A DNA stretch of 64,000 nt from JBKQHQ01 sp052148715 (lineage in GTDB: Bacteria; Pseudomonadota; Alphaproteobacteria; Rhizobiales; Xanthobacteraceae): assembly GCA_052148715.1 (NCBI GenBank), contig JBKQHQ010000055.1, forward strand, positions 27,657 to 91,656, written 5' to 3'. Shown here one piece after another: positions 35,695 to 45,533 of the stretch; the stretch's first letter is position 1; each line of letters begins with the position of its first letter. The notes beneath the pieces are model-generated. The model made no database searches. It had not been told where the DNA came from and saw only the letters and a list, made by a program, of their open reading frames with translations. The position numbers and the translations under genes were made by a program.

Positions 35695-36804
35695 ATGGAT
35701 GTGCGAGCCGCCATAGCGTTCGAAGCCGGCCGGCCGCTCGAGGTGACAAAGGTCCAGCTCGAAGGACCAAAGACCTACGAGGTGCTGGTGGAGATCAAGG
35801 CGACCGGTATCTGTCACACCGACGCCTACACGCTCTCCGGCAAGGATCCCGAAGGCCTGTTTCCGGCGATCCTTGGCCATGAAGGCGCGGGCGTGGTGGT
35901 CGATGTGGGTGCAGGCGTCACCTCCGTGCGAAAGGGCGATCACGTCATTCCGCTCTACACGCCGGAATGCCGGGAATGCGAATACTGCCTCTCGCGCAAG
36001 ACCAATCTCTGTCAAAAAATCCGCACCACCCAGGGCGCCGGAGTCATGCCCGACGGCACCTCGCGGTTCTCGCTCGAGGGCAGGAGGCTCTATCACTATA
36101 TGGGCACCTCGACCTTTGCGAATTTCACCGTGCTGCCCGAGATTGCGGTGGCCAAGATCCGCGAGGACGCGCCCTTCGACAAGGTCTGCTATGTCGGCTG
36201 CGGCGTGACGACCGGCATCGGCGCGGTCATCAACACCGCCAAGGTTGAGCCCGGCGCCAATTGCGTGGTGTTCGGCCTCGGCGGGATCGGGCTCAACGTG
36301 ATACAGGGCCTGCGTCTCGTCGGCGCCAACAAGATCATCGGGGTCGATCTCAATCCCGACAAGAAAGCCTGGGGCGAGCGCTTCGGCATGACGCATTTCG
36401 TCAATCCGAACGAAGCAGGCGGCGACCTTATCAAATATCTCGTTGATCTCACCGGCGGCGGCGCCGACTATTCGTTCGAATGCGTCGGCAACGTCGATTT
36501 GATGCGGGCCGCGCTTGAGTGCTGCCACAAGGGCTGGGGCGAGAGCGTGATCATCGGCGTCGCGCCCGCCGGCGCCGAGATCAAGACCCGCCCGTTTCAG
36601 CTCGTCACCGGGCGCGTTTGGCGCGGCTCCGCTTTCGGTGGCGCGCGCGGCCGTACCGACGTGCCGAAAATCGTCGACTGGTACATGGAAGGCAAGATCG
36701 CGATCGATCCGATGATCACCCACACCCTGCCGCTCGCCGACATCAACAAGGCGTTTGACCTGATGCACGCCCGCGAGTCGATCCGCAGCGTGGTGGTCTA
36801 TTGA
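35695..36804 (+). CDS. frmA: S-(hydroxymethyl)glutathione dehydrogenase / class III alcohol dehydrogenase
   Basis: A 369-residue zinc alcohol dehydrogenase. Catalytic zinc ligands are in TGICHTDAYTLSG, GHEGAG and VGCGVTTGIGAV; structural zinc cysteines are in CRECEYCLSRKTNLC. The NAD fold GLGGIGLNVIQG is intact. It oxidises the glutathione adduct of formaldehyde and also reduces S-nitrosoglutathione. No S-formylglutathione hydrolase is adjacent. Confidence 0.94.
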   Translation: MDVRAAIAFEAGRPLEVTKVQLEGPKTYEVLVEIKATGICHTDAYTLSGKDPEGLFPAILGHEGAGVVVDVGAGVTSVRKGDHVIPLYTPECRECEYCLSRKTNLCQKIRTTQGAGVMPDGTSRFSLEGRRLYHYMGTSTFANFTVLPEIAVAKIREDAPFDKVCYVGCGVTTGIGAVINTAKVEPGANCVVFGLGGIGLNVIQGLRLVGANKIIGVDLNPDKKAWGERFGMTHFVNPNEAGGDLIKYLVDLTGGGADYSFECVGNVDLMRAALECCHKGWGESVIIGVAPAGAEIKTRPFQLVTGRVWRGSAFGGARGRTDVPKIVDWYMEGKIAIDPMITHTLPLADINKAFDLMHARESIRSVVVY

Positions 36805-36806
36805 GA

Positions 36807-36872
36807 CAGGGACCAGAGGTCAGGGTAGAGAAGAATCAAGCCATATCACTGATTACTGACCACTGATCCCTG
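36807..36872. repeat. intergenic inverted repeat between frmA and the HxlR gene
   Basis: Two 17-base arms, CAGGGACCAGAGGTCAG (36807-36823) and CTGACCACTGATCCCTG (36856-36872), pair at 15 of 17 positions around a 32-base AT-richer loop that itself repeats CTGA(T/C). It fills nearly the whole 81-base gap. It could terminate frmA transcripts or bind the HxlR regulator. Confidence 0.6.
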
Positions 36873-36885
36873 ATAGGAGCCACCC

Positions 36886-37305
36886 ATGCGCGCTGCGCCG
36901 CGCAAACCTCGCAAGACCAGCACCCGGGTCCCCCGGAAATCTTCCAAGGGGATGGAAGGCCACGACCAGCACCCGGTACGTCAGATGCTCGATCGCCTGA
37001 GCGATGCCTGGTGCGTCCTCGTGATCATGCACCTCGGCAGCGGGCCACAAGAGTTCAGTGCCTTGCGTCAACGGATCGATGGGATCTCGCAGCGTATGTT
37101 GACACTGACGTTGCGCAAGCTTGAGCGCGACGGCCTCGTCGGCCGCCACGCGCGCCCGACCATGCCGGCGCAGGTGGAATATGCGCTGACCAAGCTCGGC
37201 CGCTCCCTCGCCGTGCCAATCCGTGCACTCACCAAGTGGGGCGCCGACCATCAGCGGGCGATCGAGGCCGCGCGCGCGGCCTATGACGACCGGCAGGCGG
37301 TCTGA
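36886..37305 (+). CDS. HxlR family transcriptional regulator
   Basis: A 139-residue winged-helix regulator. A basic N-terminal tail (1-25) is followed by VRQMLDRLSDAWCVLVIMHL, FSALRQRIDGISQRMLTLTL (recognition helix) and RKLERDGLVGRH with the wing Y-A-L-T, the standard HxlR layout. HxlR itself activates formaldehyde-fixation genes in Bacillus, so control of the adjacent frmA is a reasonable inference. TAGGAG precedes the ATG. Confidence 0.88.
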   Translation: MRAAPRKPRKTSTRVPRKSSKGMEGHDQHPVRQMLDRLSDAWCVLVIMHLGSGPQEFSALRQRIDGISQRMLTLTLRKLERDGLVGRHARPTMPAQVEYALTKLGRSLAVPIRALTKWGADHQRAIEAARAAYDDRQAV

Positions 37306-37313
37306 CCGCCCGT

Positions 37314-37694
37314 TCACTCCGGCCGATGGCAGACCGCCTCGACGTTGTGACCATCAGGGTCGAGGACGAAGGCCCCGTAATAGTTAGGGTGATAGTGCGC
37401 GCGGATGCCGGGCGCACCGTTGTCGCGACCGCCGGCCTTCAAGGCCGCGTCGTAGAAAGCGCGAACCTGCGCGCGGTTCTCGGCCACGAACGCGATGTGG
37501 ATGTCGGGCGTCGGATTGCCCCGTCCGGCGAGCCAGAATTGCGGCTTGCCGTCTTTGCCGAAGCCGACGGAGCCGGGCCCCTCCATGACCGCCGTGATAC
37601 CGAGCGGTGCCAAAGCCTGGGTGTAGAACGCAAGGCTGCGGGCAAAATCCGCAACCGCGATGCCGACGTGGTCAAGGGTCATGATGCGGCTCAT
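37314..37694 (-). CDS. VOC superfamily protein (glyoxalase/bleomycin-resistance fold)
   Basis: A 126-residue VOC protein with MTLDHVGIAVADFARSLAFY at the start and YGAFVLDPDGHNVEAVCH at the end, giving the two half-motifs with metal-type His and Glu. It lies 100 bases after pccB on the same strand, but lacks the pattern of methylmalonyl-CoA epimerase, so an assigned role in propionate metabolism would be a guess. It ends nine bases from the convergent HxlR gene. Confidence 0.83.
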   Translation of the reverse strand: MSRIMTLDHVGIAVADFARSLAFYTQALAPLGITAVMEGPGSVGFGKDGKPQFWLAGRGNPTPDIHIAFVAENRAQVRAFYDAALKAGGRDNGAPGIRAHYHPNYYGAFVLDPDGHNVEAVCHRPE

Positions 37695-37795
37695 TGTGCG
37701 GGTAACTAATCGCTGCGGCGATGCGTGCCACCCTATAGCGCCAATCTCGTACGCGGCAAACCCGATATGATGCCGCTCACCCTGATGGACCCGCG

Positions 37796-39328
<1,533 letters not shown>

Positions 39329-39690
39329 GCCCCTGCCCGGCCTGCATCTCTCCCCGCTCTGCATAGCACGCGGCGCGGAGCGGCGACATGCAACCTGGTG
39401 GCTCGGATTACCGCACCTGCACCCAGGACTACACGCCCCGCGGCGCCCGCCGAACCCGCAATGCTCGCGCGCCAAAAACTTTGCACCGGAGCGTGAACTA
39501 AAGTCGCCTCACCATTGTTCTAACCCTCGACAGCGCACGGGGAGCCTGTCCCGGTTCCAAAGGAACGGGACGGGCCCGGGGCTGTTGACTGGCGCGCTAT
39601 GGGGCTGCGCAGACCTACGCATGCCCGAAAGACTTGATTTCACTGGAACGCGGCGGCCCAGGGCCGCCTGCTAACATTGGAGAGATAAAC
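39329..39690. other. 362-base gap upstream of pccB with a hairpin
   Basis: No convincing gene. A hairpin with arms GTCCCGGTTCC and GGAACGGGAC (one bulged G, three-A loop, 39548-39571) lies in the middle. The pccB promoter and the start of the following plus-strand gene must lie here. Confidence 0.4.
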
Positions 39691-40305
39691 GTGCAGACAA
39701 TGATACGACGTTCACTCGCCGCCGCAGGCATTGCCATGGCTCTTGCGGCGTCCGTGGCTTGGGCACAGAACCCACCGGTGCGGGTGCGCGGCACGATCGA
39801 CAAGGTCGATGGCGATACATTGATGGTAAAGTCTCGAGACGGGACCGAGTTGACGATCGTACTCGCCCCGGACGCAAAAGCTGCCGCGATCGTGAAGGCG
39901 TCGCTCGCCGACGTCAAGCAAGGCGGCTATGTCGGGGTCACCGCCATGCCGCAGCCCGACGGCAGCCAGAAGGCGGTCGAGGTGCACATCTTTCCCGAGG
40001 CCTTGCGCGGACTTGGCGAAGGGCACCGCCCGTGGGACCTGCTACCGCAAAGCACCATGACCAACGCCAATGTCGAGCAGGCGGTCACGGCGGCTGACGG
40101 CCAGACGTTGACTCTCAAATACAAGGATGGCGAGAAGAAAATCATCGTGCCGACGGACGCCCAGATCGTCGCCTTCGCTCCCGGCGACCGCGGCGAGCTC
40201 AAGCCCGGAGTGAAGATCTTCGCCGTCGCCGAAAAGCAACCCGACGGGAGCTTGAAAGCCGCCCGCGTCAATTATGGCAAGGACGGGCTGACGCCGCCCA
40301 TGTAG
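39691..40305 (+). CDS. secreted protein with two DUF5666-like beta repeats
   Basis: A 204-residue exported protein. The signal peptide (~1-26) is MIRRSLAAAGIAMALAASVA-W-AQ. Two related segments follow: RGTIDKVDGDTLMVKSRDGT with GYVGVTAMPQPDGS, and AADGQTLTLKYKDGEKKII with GVKIFAVAEKQPDGSLKAAR, so the mature protein is an internal duplication of an OB-like beta unit seen in metal-cofactor/DUF5666-type proteins. GGAGAG precedes the GTG at 39691; an ATG at 39700 is the alternative. The function is unknown. Confidence 0.68.
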   Translation: MQTMIRRSLAAAGIAMALAASVAWAQNPPVRVRGTIDKVDGDTLMVKSRDGTELTIVLAPDAKAAAIVKASLADVKQGGYVGVTAMPQPDGSQKAVEVHIFPEALRGLGEGHRPWDLLPQSTMTNANVEQAVTAADGQTLTLKYKDGEKKIIVPTDAQIVAFAPGDRGELKPGVKIFAVAEKQPDGSLKAARVNYGKDGLTPPM

Positions 40306-40324
40306 TTCCCATCGATGGGCGGTA

Positions 40325-40353
40325 GCCCGCGTGGAGCGGAGCGGAACGCGGGC
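40325..40353. repeat. intergenic stem-loop of a dispersed rhizobial type
   Basis: GCCCGCGT/ACGCGGGC perfect 8-base arms around GGAGCGGAGCGGA. The wording 'GTAGCCCG...GGAGCG-AGCG..CGGGC' is a familiar dispersed intergenic element in alphaproteobacteria. It lies 20 bases after the secreted-protein stop and may serve as a terminator. Confidence 0.5.
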
Positions 40354-40560
40354 GAGAACCCCGTTTCGCTGCGCTTCACGTGAGCGTGCGAATCAGTCCA
40401 CAAGACAATCCTGGAAGACGATCCTGGAAGCTGGAAGAGAGATTTCGTTTGCCAGGACGCGCCGTTGACAGACGGCTGTAAGTGGTTCAACTGAAGTCGA
40501 CGAACGTCGTAGCAATCGCCGCTCGGCAGAAGCCGACGGACCGTCGGAGGGAGGTTTTTC

Positions 40561-41235
40561 ATGAAGCTTTACATGCACCCGGTCTCGACCGCATGCCGTC
40601 CGGTGATGCTCTTCATCGCCGAAAACGGCATCAAGTGCGACGAGGAGGTCGTCGATATCCTCAAAGGCGCGCATTATCAGGAGCCGTACGCCTCGCTCAA
40701 CCCCAACAAGTTGATACCGATGCTCGATGATGACGGTTTCCGCCTGACGGAAAGCTCGGCAATCCTCAAATATCTCGCCGACAAGAACAACCTGCCGTCC
40801 TACCCGAAGGATCTCAAGGAACGCGCCAAGGTCAACGAGGTCATGGACTGGGTGAACACAAACTTCTATCGCAGCTTCGGCTACGATCTCTGCTACCCCC
40901 AGCTCTTCCCCAACCTGAAGCGGCGCAGCGACGAGGCGCAGTCGGCAACCTTGGAAATGGGCAAGGAGGGCGCCAAGCGCTGGCTGCAAGTCCTCAACGA
41001 CTACTGGATTGGGGCGAATAAGTCCTATCTGTGTGGCAATACGATCACGATCGCTGACTACTTTGCGGCCGGGATCGTGACGATCGGCGACTTCATCGGC
41101 GTCGATTTCTCGGCCTATCCGAATGTGAAGCGCTGGCTCGACAATGTGAAGAAGCTGCGCACTTGGCCGAAGGTGAACGAGACGTTTAACGGATTCGTTG
41201 CGTCCTTGAAGGGCCAGAAGTTCGTCACGCCTTGA
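40561..41235 (+). CDS. glutathione S-transferase
   Basis: A 224-residue GST. The thioredoxin-fold half (1-80) has KLYMHPVSTACRPVMLF with a Ser/Cys pair where theta/zeta-like enzymes carry the catalytic Ser, the cis-Pro in NKLIPMLDDDG, and ESSAILKYLADK. The helical half runs to the end, with TIADYFAAGIVTIG as the N-capping box. GGAGGGAGG precedes the ATG. It ends convergent with the MetE-like genes. The substrate is unknown. Confidence 0.87.
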   Translation: MKLYMHPVSTACRPVMLFIAENGIKCDEEVVDILKGAHYQEPYASLNPNKLIPMLDDDGFRLTESSAILKYLADKNNLPSYPKDLKERAKVNEVMDWVNTNFYRSFGYDLCYPQLFPNLKRRSDEAQSATLEMGKEGAKRWLQVLNDYWIGANKSYLCGNTITIADYFAAGIVTIGDFIGVDFSAYPNVKRWLDNVKKLRTWPKVNETFNGFVASLKGQKFVTP

Positions 41236-41249
41236 GGTGCGGCGATGCG

Positions 41250-41271
41250 CGCCGGGCCCGCCGGCCCGGCG
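41250..41271. terminator. strong hairpin between convergent genes
   Basis: CGCCGGGCC-CGCC-GGCCCGGCG, perfect 9-base arms and a 4-base loop, in the 37-base gap between the GST and the MetE-like gene. No T-run on either strand, so it may slow polymerase rather than act as a classic terminator. Confidence 0.45.
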
Positions 41272-41272
41272 T

Positions 41273-42487
41273 TCAGCCCCAAAGCTCGCGGCTCGCCAGC
41301 GCCGCGCCCTCAGCAAGCGCTTCGAGCTTTGCCCAGGCGACCAGAGGATGGATGCGGCCACCGAGGCCGCAATCAGTCGACGCGATGACGCGCTCCCTGC
41401 CGACGATGTTGGCAAACCGAAGGATGCGCTGAGCGACGAGTTCGGGGTGCTCCACCACGTTCGTGGCGTGGCTCACCACGCCGGGCAAAATGAGCTTGCC
41501 GTCGGGCAGCTTGACGTCCTGCCATACGGTCCATTCGTGCTCATGCCGGACGTTGCCGGCTTCAAACGAGTAGGCCTGGCAATTGACCGCCAACATGACG
41601 TCGACGATGTCACGCAGTGGGATATCGGTCGTGTGCGGGCCGTGCCAGCTGCCCCAGCACAAATGAAACCGGATCCGGCTTTCGGGCAGGCCCTTGATGG
41701 CGTGATTGAGCGCCTCGACCCGGACCATCGAGAACCTTTTGTAATCCTCCACGCTCGGCTCCGGATTGATCATGTCCCAATTCTCGGCGATTGACGGGTC
41801 GTCAAGCTGGAGGACCAATCCGGCATCGATGATGGCCTTGTACTCTTCGCGCATCGCATCGGCGCAGGCGAACAGGAACTCTTCGTCGGTCTTGTAGTAC
41901 GCGTTGGCAAGCCGCGAGGCGCTCCCCGGAGCGACCGAAGTCATGAAGCCCTCCTCGACCCCGCAAGTTTCCAGCGCGGCCTTGAAATGCGCGATGTCGG
42001 CCTGGATCGCCTCCTTTCCCTTGTAAAATACCGGGCCCACGCACACCGGCCAAGCAGTCGCCCGCGGGCCGGTATAAACCCCGCCCTCCGGATCGGTGTA
42101 GACCGCCAAGAACTTCGTCCGATCGCGGCGGTCAGCGAAGCTTGTGAGCACGACCTCGCCGGGCCGATGCCGCTTCGGCGGAGCCTCGTACATCCCTGGC
42201 CCCCCAAGGTCGAGCCCGCTGAGGCGATTGAACGAGTAGCTCCACCAGGCCCGGTAGTTCACCTGGTGCCCCATGGCTTTGCCGAACTCACCGTCACCTG
42301 GGACATCGATGCCGATGTTCTGCTGCCGGCGGACGACGTCCACGACGGCCGATCGGAGCTGCTCTTGGAAGCGCTGCTCGTCGGCCGTCTCGCCCGCCTC
42401 GCGCGCGCGATTGGCCTCGATCAAATCATCCGGACGCGGCAGGCTCCCGGCCTGAGTCGTCAGGATGTGATCACGACTCATTCTCAT
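41273..42487 (-). CDS. MetE C-terminal-domain-like methyltransferase 1
   Basis: A 404-residue (alpha/beta)8 protein of the cobalamin-independent methionine synthase superfamily, lacking the N-terminal half of true MetE. The zinc ligands are all present: H-x-C in HLCWGSWHGPH, Glu in AYSFEAGN and Cys in STDCGLGG. TTQAGSLPRPDDL opens the barrel. Such core proteins include folate-type methionine synthases and other thiol alkyltransferases such as epoxyalkane:CoM transferase, so the acceptor thiol is unknown. It is tandem with a paralogue. Confidence 0.85.
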   Translation of the reverse strand: MRMSRDHILTTQAGSLPRPDDLIEANRAREAGETADEQRFQEQLRSAVVDVVRRQQNIGIDVPGDGEFGKAMGHQVNYRAWWSYSFNRLSGLDLGGPGMYEAPPKRHRPGEVVLTSFADRRDRTKFLAVYTDPEGGVYTGPRATAWPVCVGPVFYKGKEAIQADIAHFKAALETCGVEEGFMTSVAPGSASRLANAYYKTDEEFLFACADAMREEYKAIIDAGLVLQLDDPSIAENWDMINPEPSVEDYKRFSMVRVEALNHAIKGLPESRIRFHLCWGSWHGPHTTDIPLRDIVDVMLAVNCQAYSFEAGNVRHEHEWTVWQDVKLPDGKLILPGVVSHATNVVEHPELVAQRILRFANIVGRERVIASTDCGLGGRIHPLVAWAKLEALAEGAALASRELWG

Positions 42488-42592
42488 AGTTGCCGTTCCG
42501 TATCGAGGCCAATCGCCTTACGCACCGTCTAGCGATGACCCGAAGCTCGTGCAAAGCGTGCTGCTGACTGACACGAACCTCGGATCGGGACA

Positions 42593-43765
42593 CTAGGCCG
42601 CCTTCTTGCCCCAGAGGCGTGAGGAGGCGAGATCGGCGCCCTGGCGGCAGGCTTTCAGCTTCGCCCACACGACATCCTCGGTCACCCACTCCCACCCGGC
42701 GAACGTGCCAAAGCCGCAGTCCGAGCTCGCAATGACCCGCTCGCGATCGCCGACCGCGGCGACCGCCGCCTCGAGCCGCTGGGCGACCACCTCGGGATGC
42801 TCGACAAAGTTGCTTTTCGAATCGATTACGCCCGGGAGCAGCACCATATGGTCGGGCAACTTGTGCCGGCGCAACACCGAGATCTCATGCTGGCGGCGCG
42901 GATTGGCGAACTCGATGCTGAGCCCCCCGACATTGGCCTGGTAGAGAACCGGCAGCAGCAGCTCGAGCGCCACATCGTAAAGGTGCGGCCCCTCCCAGTT
43001 GCCCCAGCAGATGTGCAGGCGCACCCGGTCGCGCGGGATGCCGGTAAGCGCCTTGTTGAGCGCCGCAATGTGCTGCTCGATGATTTTGACGAATTCCGCA
43101 TCGGACTTGTCCTGATAGAGCAGGACGCGTTCCATCGCCAGATCCGGCGCGTCGATCTGCAGGACGAAGCCCGCATCGACCACCGCCTTGTATTCGTAGC
43201 GCATCTCGCGGGCGATCGCGTCGAGATACGCCTCGTGCGAGGGGTAGTAGGCGTTGAGCATCGTCGTGGCGATGATCCCCGGCGAAGGCTCGCTCTTGAA
43301 GCACTCGGGGAACGGCGGCTTCACCTCCGCGGCGAGCCGTTTCAGCATGGCTACCTCGGTATCGATGCCCGTCTTGTCGTGGTAGTGCAGCTCGCTGACC
43401 GCCTGCGGCGCGTCGAAAACCTTGCCGGTCTTCGGAATGCGCGAGAGCATCTTCTTCGTGAACAACGGAAACTCGATGAACTCCTGGGCATACGGCCGCG
43501 TCGACTTGCCGCCGAAGCCGGACATCCGCTGTGGCACGTAGGTCTGGAAACCGACGCGCCCTTGCTCGCCGTCGTTGGCAATATCGACGCCAGCCTCGCG
43601 CTGCTTCTGCAGCACGTGCCGGACCCGCTGCTCCACCATTGCGGCGAGCTTGCCCTTGTCGACGGATTGACCGAGCTCGTCCTCGATCAGCAGCTCGCCA
43701 AGCTCCTCGCCACGTGGCAAGCTGCCGACGTGTGTCACCAATATGCGATCCGTGCTCTTGTGCAT
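42593..43765 (-). CDS. MetE C-terminal-domain-like methyltransferase 2
   Basis: A 390-residue paralogue of the downstream gene. LVTHVGSLPRGEEL opens the barrel; HICWGNWEGPH, SIEFANPRRQHE and ASSDCGFG supply the zinc-binding His-Cys, Glu and Cys. GGGAGG lies eight bases before the ATG at 43765. It ends 105 bases before paralogue 1, suggesting one transcript. Two diverged, zinc-competent copies hint at a two-component or sequential alkyl transfer. It is divergent from a sugar-type ABC importer. Confidence 0.85.
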   Translation of the reverse strand: MHKSTDRILVTHVGSLPRGEELGELLIEDELGQSVDKGKLAAMVEQRVRHVLQKQREAGVDIANDGEQGRVGFQTYVPQRMSGFGGKSTRPYAQEFIEFPLFTKKMLSRIPKTGKVFDAPQAVSELHYHDKTGIDTEVAMLKRLAAEVKPPFPECFKSEPSPGIIATTMLNAYYPSHEAYLDAIAREMRYEYKAVVDAGFVLQIDAPDLAMERVLLYQDKSDAEFVKIIEQHIAALNKALTGIPRDRVRLHICWGNWEGPHLYDVALELLLPVLYQANVGGLSIEFANPRRQHEISVLRRHKLPDHMVLLPGVIDSKSNFVEHPEVVAQRLEAAVAAVGDRERVIASSDCGFGTFAGWEWVTEDVVWAKLKACRQGADLASSRLWGKKAA

Positions 43766-44184
43766 GATTCCTTCCTCCCGTGCTGCTAGGCTTTTGACGC
43801 CACCTGGGGTCGATGCGGCGTCTGCGATCGCCGCGTGTCCACCTGCGAGCACCGTACTGACAGGACGTCGGCTCCGTCAAGTTGCCGTCCGCGCGTGTGA
43901 CTTTGCCCAACGCGCGATGAAGGTTACCGTGGGCAGCAGCCCCCGTGCCCATCAAACAACAAGGTGGTCTTAGCTGATTTTGATGCCTGCCCGAGCTGAC
44001 TCGACTTAAACTCGGGCATGGCGCATACTGTTGAAAGGCAACGCTCCGAAACAATCACAGTTGCCGTGAAACCGGGTAGGAATGCAGAGGGCTTGATCGG
44101 CAGCGCTGTCGGCTTTGGTGCGTGGTCTAAAGGGCCGCGCGGCTTTCACGTCCGCAACGACGTTCACACACTAGGGAGGAATGC
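43766..44184. other. 419-base divergent regulatory region
   Basis: Shared upstream region of the MetE-like pair (minus) and the ABC importer (plus). It contains the inverted repeat at 43988-44018 and no believable gene; a 60-codon plus-strand frame from 44018 overlaps that repeat and lacks a ribosome-binding site. Confidence 0.5.
43988..44018. promoter_or_regulatory. inverted repeat in the divergent region
   Basis: TGCCCGAG (43988-43995) and CTCGGGCA (44011-44018) form perfect 8-base arms with a 15-base centre. This could be a regulator-binding site controlling both transcription units or a short stem-loop. No regulator gene is adjacent. Confidence 0.45.
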
Positions 44185-45306
44185 ATGTCTCGTAGATTGA
44201 CTGGACTTTTAGGGGCGGCCGCGTTCGGCCTTGCAATGCAGATCGCCGGCACAATTCCCGCCGGCGCGCAAGCGAGCAAGTTCGCCGGCATCGATCTGGA
44301 CCCGAACAAGGTTGGCACCGTCAACGATTTTCAGCCGATGTCGAAATTCTGCGGCACCAAGCCGATCAAGGTGGCGCTGTCAGATGGCTGGGGCGGCAAT
44401 TACTGGCGCCATATCGTCCGCGCCGAGTTTGAGGACGAAGCCTCCAAATGTAAGAACATCACCGAGACCCGCTATACCGACGGCGAGTTCAAGCCCGAGA
44501 AGCAGATCGCCGATATCGAGGGGCTGATCGCGCAGAAGTTCGACGTCATCGTCACCTTTCTGGATGGCGGCGCGGCGATCTTGAAAGCGACACGCGAGGC
44601 GACCGCGGCCGGCATCGCGGTCGTGCCCTATGACACCGGCGACAATTTCCCGGGCGTGCTCGGCAAGGACTATGTCGGTTACGTCACTGAAAGCCAAACC
44701 AGGGTCGGCCAGCAATTCGCCGAGTGGCTGGCGAAAACTCTGCACGGCAAGGGCAACGTCATTATGTTCGGCGGCACGCCGGGCAATCCGATGACACAGG
44801 CGCAGATCGGCGGCTGGCAACCCGTGTTCAAGAAATATCCGGGCATCAAGGTGCTGGAGGCCGATCCCGTGCCGACCAATTGGGACCCCGCAATGGCGCA
44901 GCAAAAGACCGCGGCGCTCATTGCCAAATACCCGCAGATCGATGGCGTCTATAGCGAGACCACGGGTCCAATCCGCGCCTTCCTCGCAGCCGGCAAGCCG
45001 CTTCCCGCGTATGTCGGCCAGTCGCTGATGGACCTGAGCTGCTTGGCGGCCGATAACCCGGGCTTCAAGATGGCGAGCATGGACGCGCATACTTGGATGG
45101 TACGGCTCGCCTTGCGCAAGGCGGTGGCAGCGGCCCAGGGCATCAACAACACCGAGCCCAGCCTGATCACGCTCCCCTTCACCGAGGACACCACCGTGGA
45201 CGATCGCGACCTCGCCGTGAAATGTGACAAGGCGGCGCCGAAGGACTCGATCCCCTCGTCGATGCTGACGAAGGCACAACAGGTGGCGGCGCTCGGCGGC
45301 AAGTGA
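44185..45306 (+). CDS. sugar-type ABC importer periplasmic binding protein
   Basis: A 373-residue ribose/galactose-type (Peripla_BP_4) binding protein. The signal peptide (1-30) ends AGAQA-SK. IKVALSDGWGGNYWRHIVRA, KFDVIVTFLDGGAAI and GNVIMFGGTPGNPMTQ are lobes of the class, with aromatic residues in the expected ligand cleft. GGGAGG precedes the ATG. First gene of an importer operon; the ligand is not readable, and the divergent methyltransferases suggest a methylated or thio compound. Confidence 0.87.
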   Translation: MSRRLTGLLGAAAFGLAMQIAGTIPAGAQASKFAGIDLDPNKVGTVNDFQPMSKFCGTKPIKVALSDGWGGNYWRHIVRAEFEDEASKCKNITETRYTDGEFKPEKQIADIEGLIAQKFDVIVTFLDGGAAILKATREATAAGIAVVPYDTGDNFPGVLGKDYVGYVTESQTRVGQQFAEWLAKTLHGKGNVIMFGGTPGNPMTQAQIGGWQPVFKKYPGIKVLEADPVPTNWDPAMAQQKTAALIAKYPQIDGVYSETTGPIRAFLAAGKPLPAYVGQSLMDLSCLAADNPGFKMASMDAHTWMVRLALRKAVAAAQGINNTEPSLITLPFTEDTTVDDRDLAVKCDKAAPKDSIPSSMLTKAQQVAALGGK

Positions 45307-45319
45307 GCCTCGCGTGCGC

Positions 45320-45385
45320 CCGCTCCCCTGCAAAAGGAGCGGCGCGCAGCCGCAAAATTCCTCTCCGCCCATCGAGGCGGAGAGG
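45320..45385 (+). repeat. paired hairpins between binding protein and permease genes
   Basis: Two perfect stem-loops: CCGCTCC/GGAGCGG (45320-45342) and CCTCTCCGCC/GGCGGAGAGG (45360-45385, six-base loop). A third imperfect one, built on CCTCCCCTT/AAGGGAGGGG, lies at 45469-45489. They sit just after the binding-protein stop and would give more binding protein than permease by attenuation or 3' end protection. Confidence 0.6.
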
Positions 45386-45533
45386 GGTTGGAAGATGGTG
45401 CAGCGATGAGGGAATCGCGTGCCACGAATCGCGGCCTTGCGGTGTGCGGCGCGATCTCCACCCCCGCTCCTCCCCTTTTCAAGGGAGGGGCGCAAGATGT
45501 AGGTTCAATCTCATCCGAGCGTAGGAGCCTCGT

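Noticed and set aside
37314..37694. VOC protein as methylmalonyl-CoA epimerase because it follows pccB
   Set aside because: The epimerase motif pattern is not present; the sequence fits the generic glyoxalase/bleomycin-resistance group.
44018..44200. 60-codon plus-strand frame before the sugar-binding protein gene
   Set aside because: No ribosome-binding site, overlaps the inverted repeat and the real gene start.
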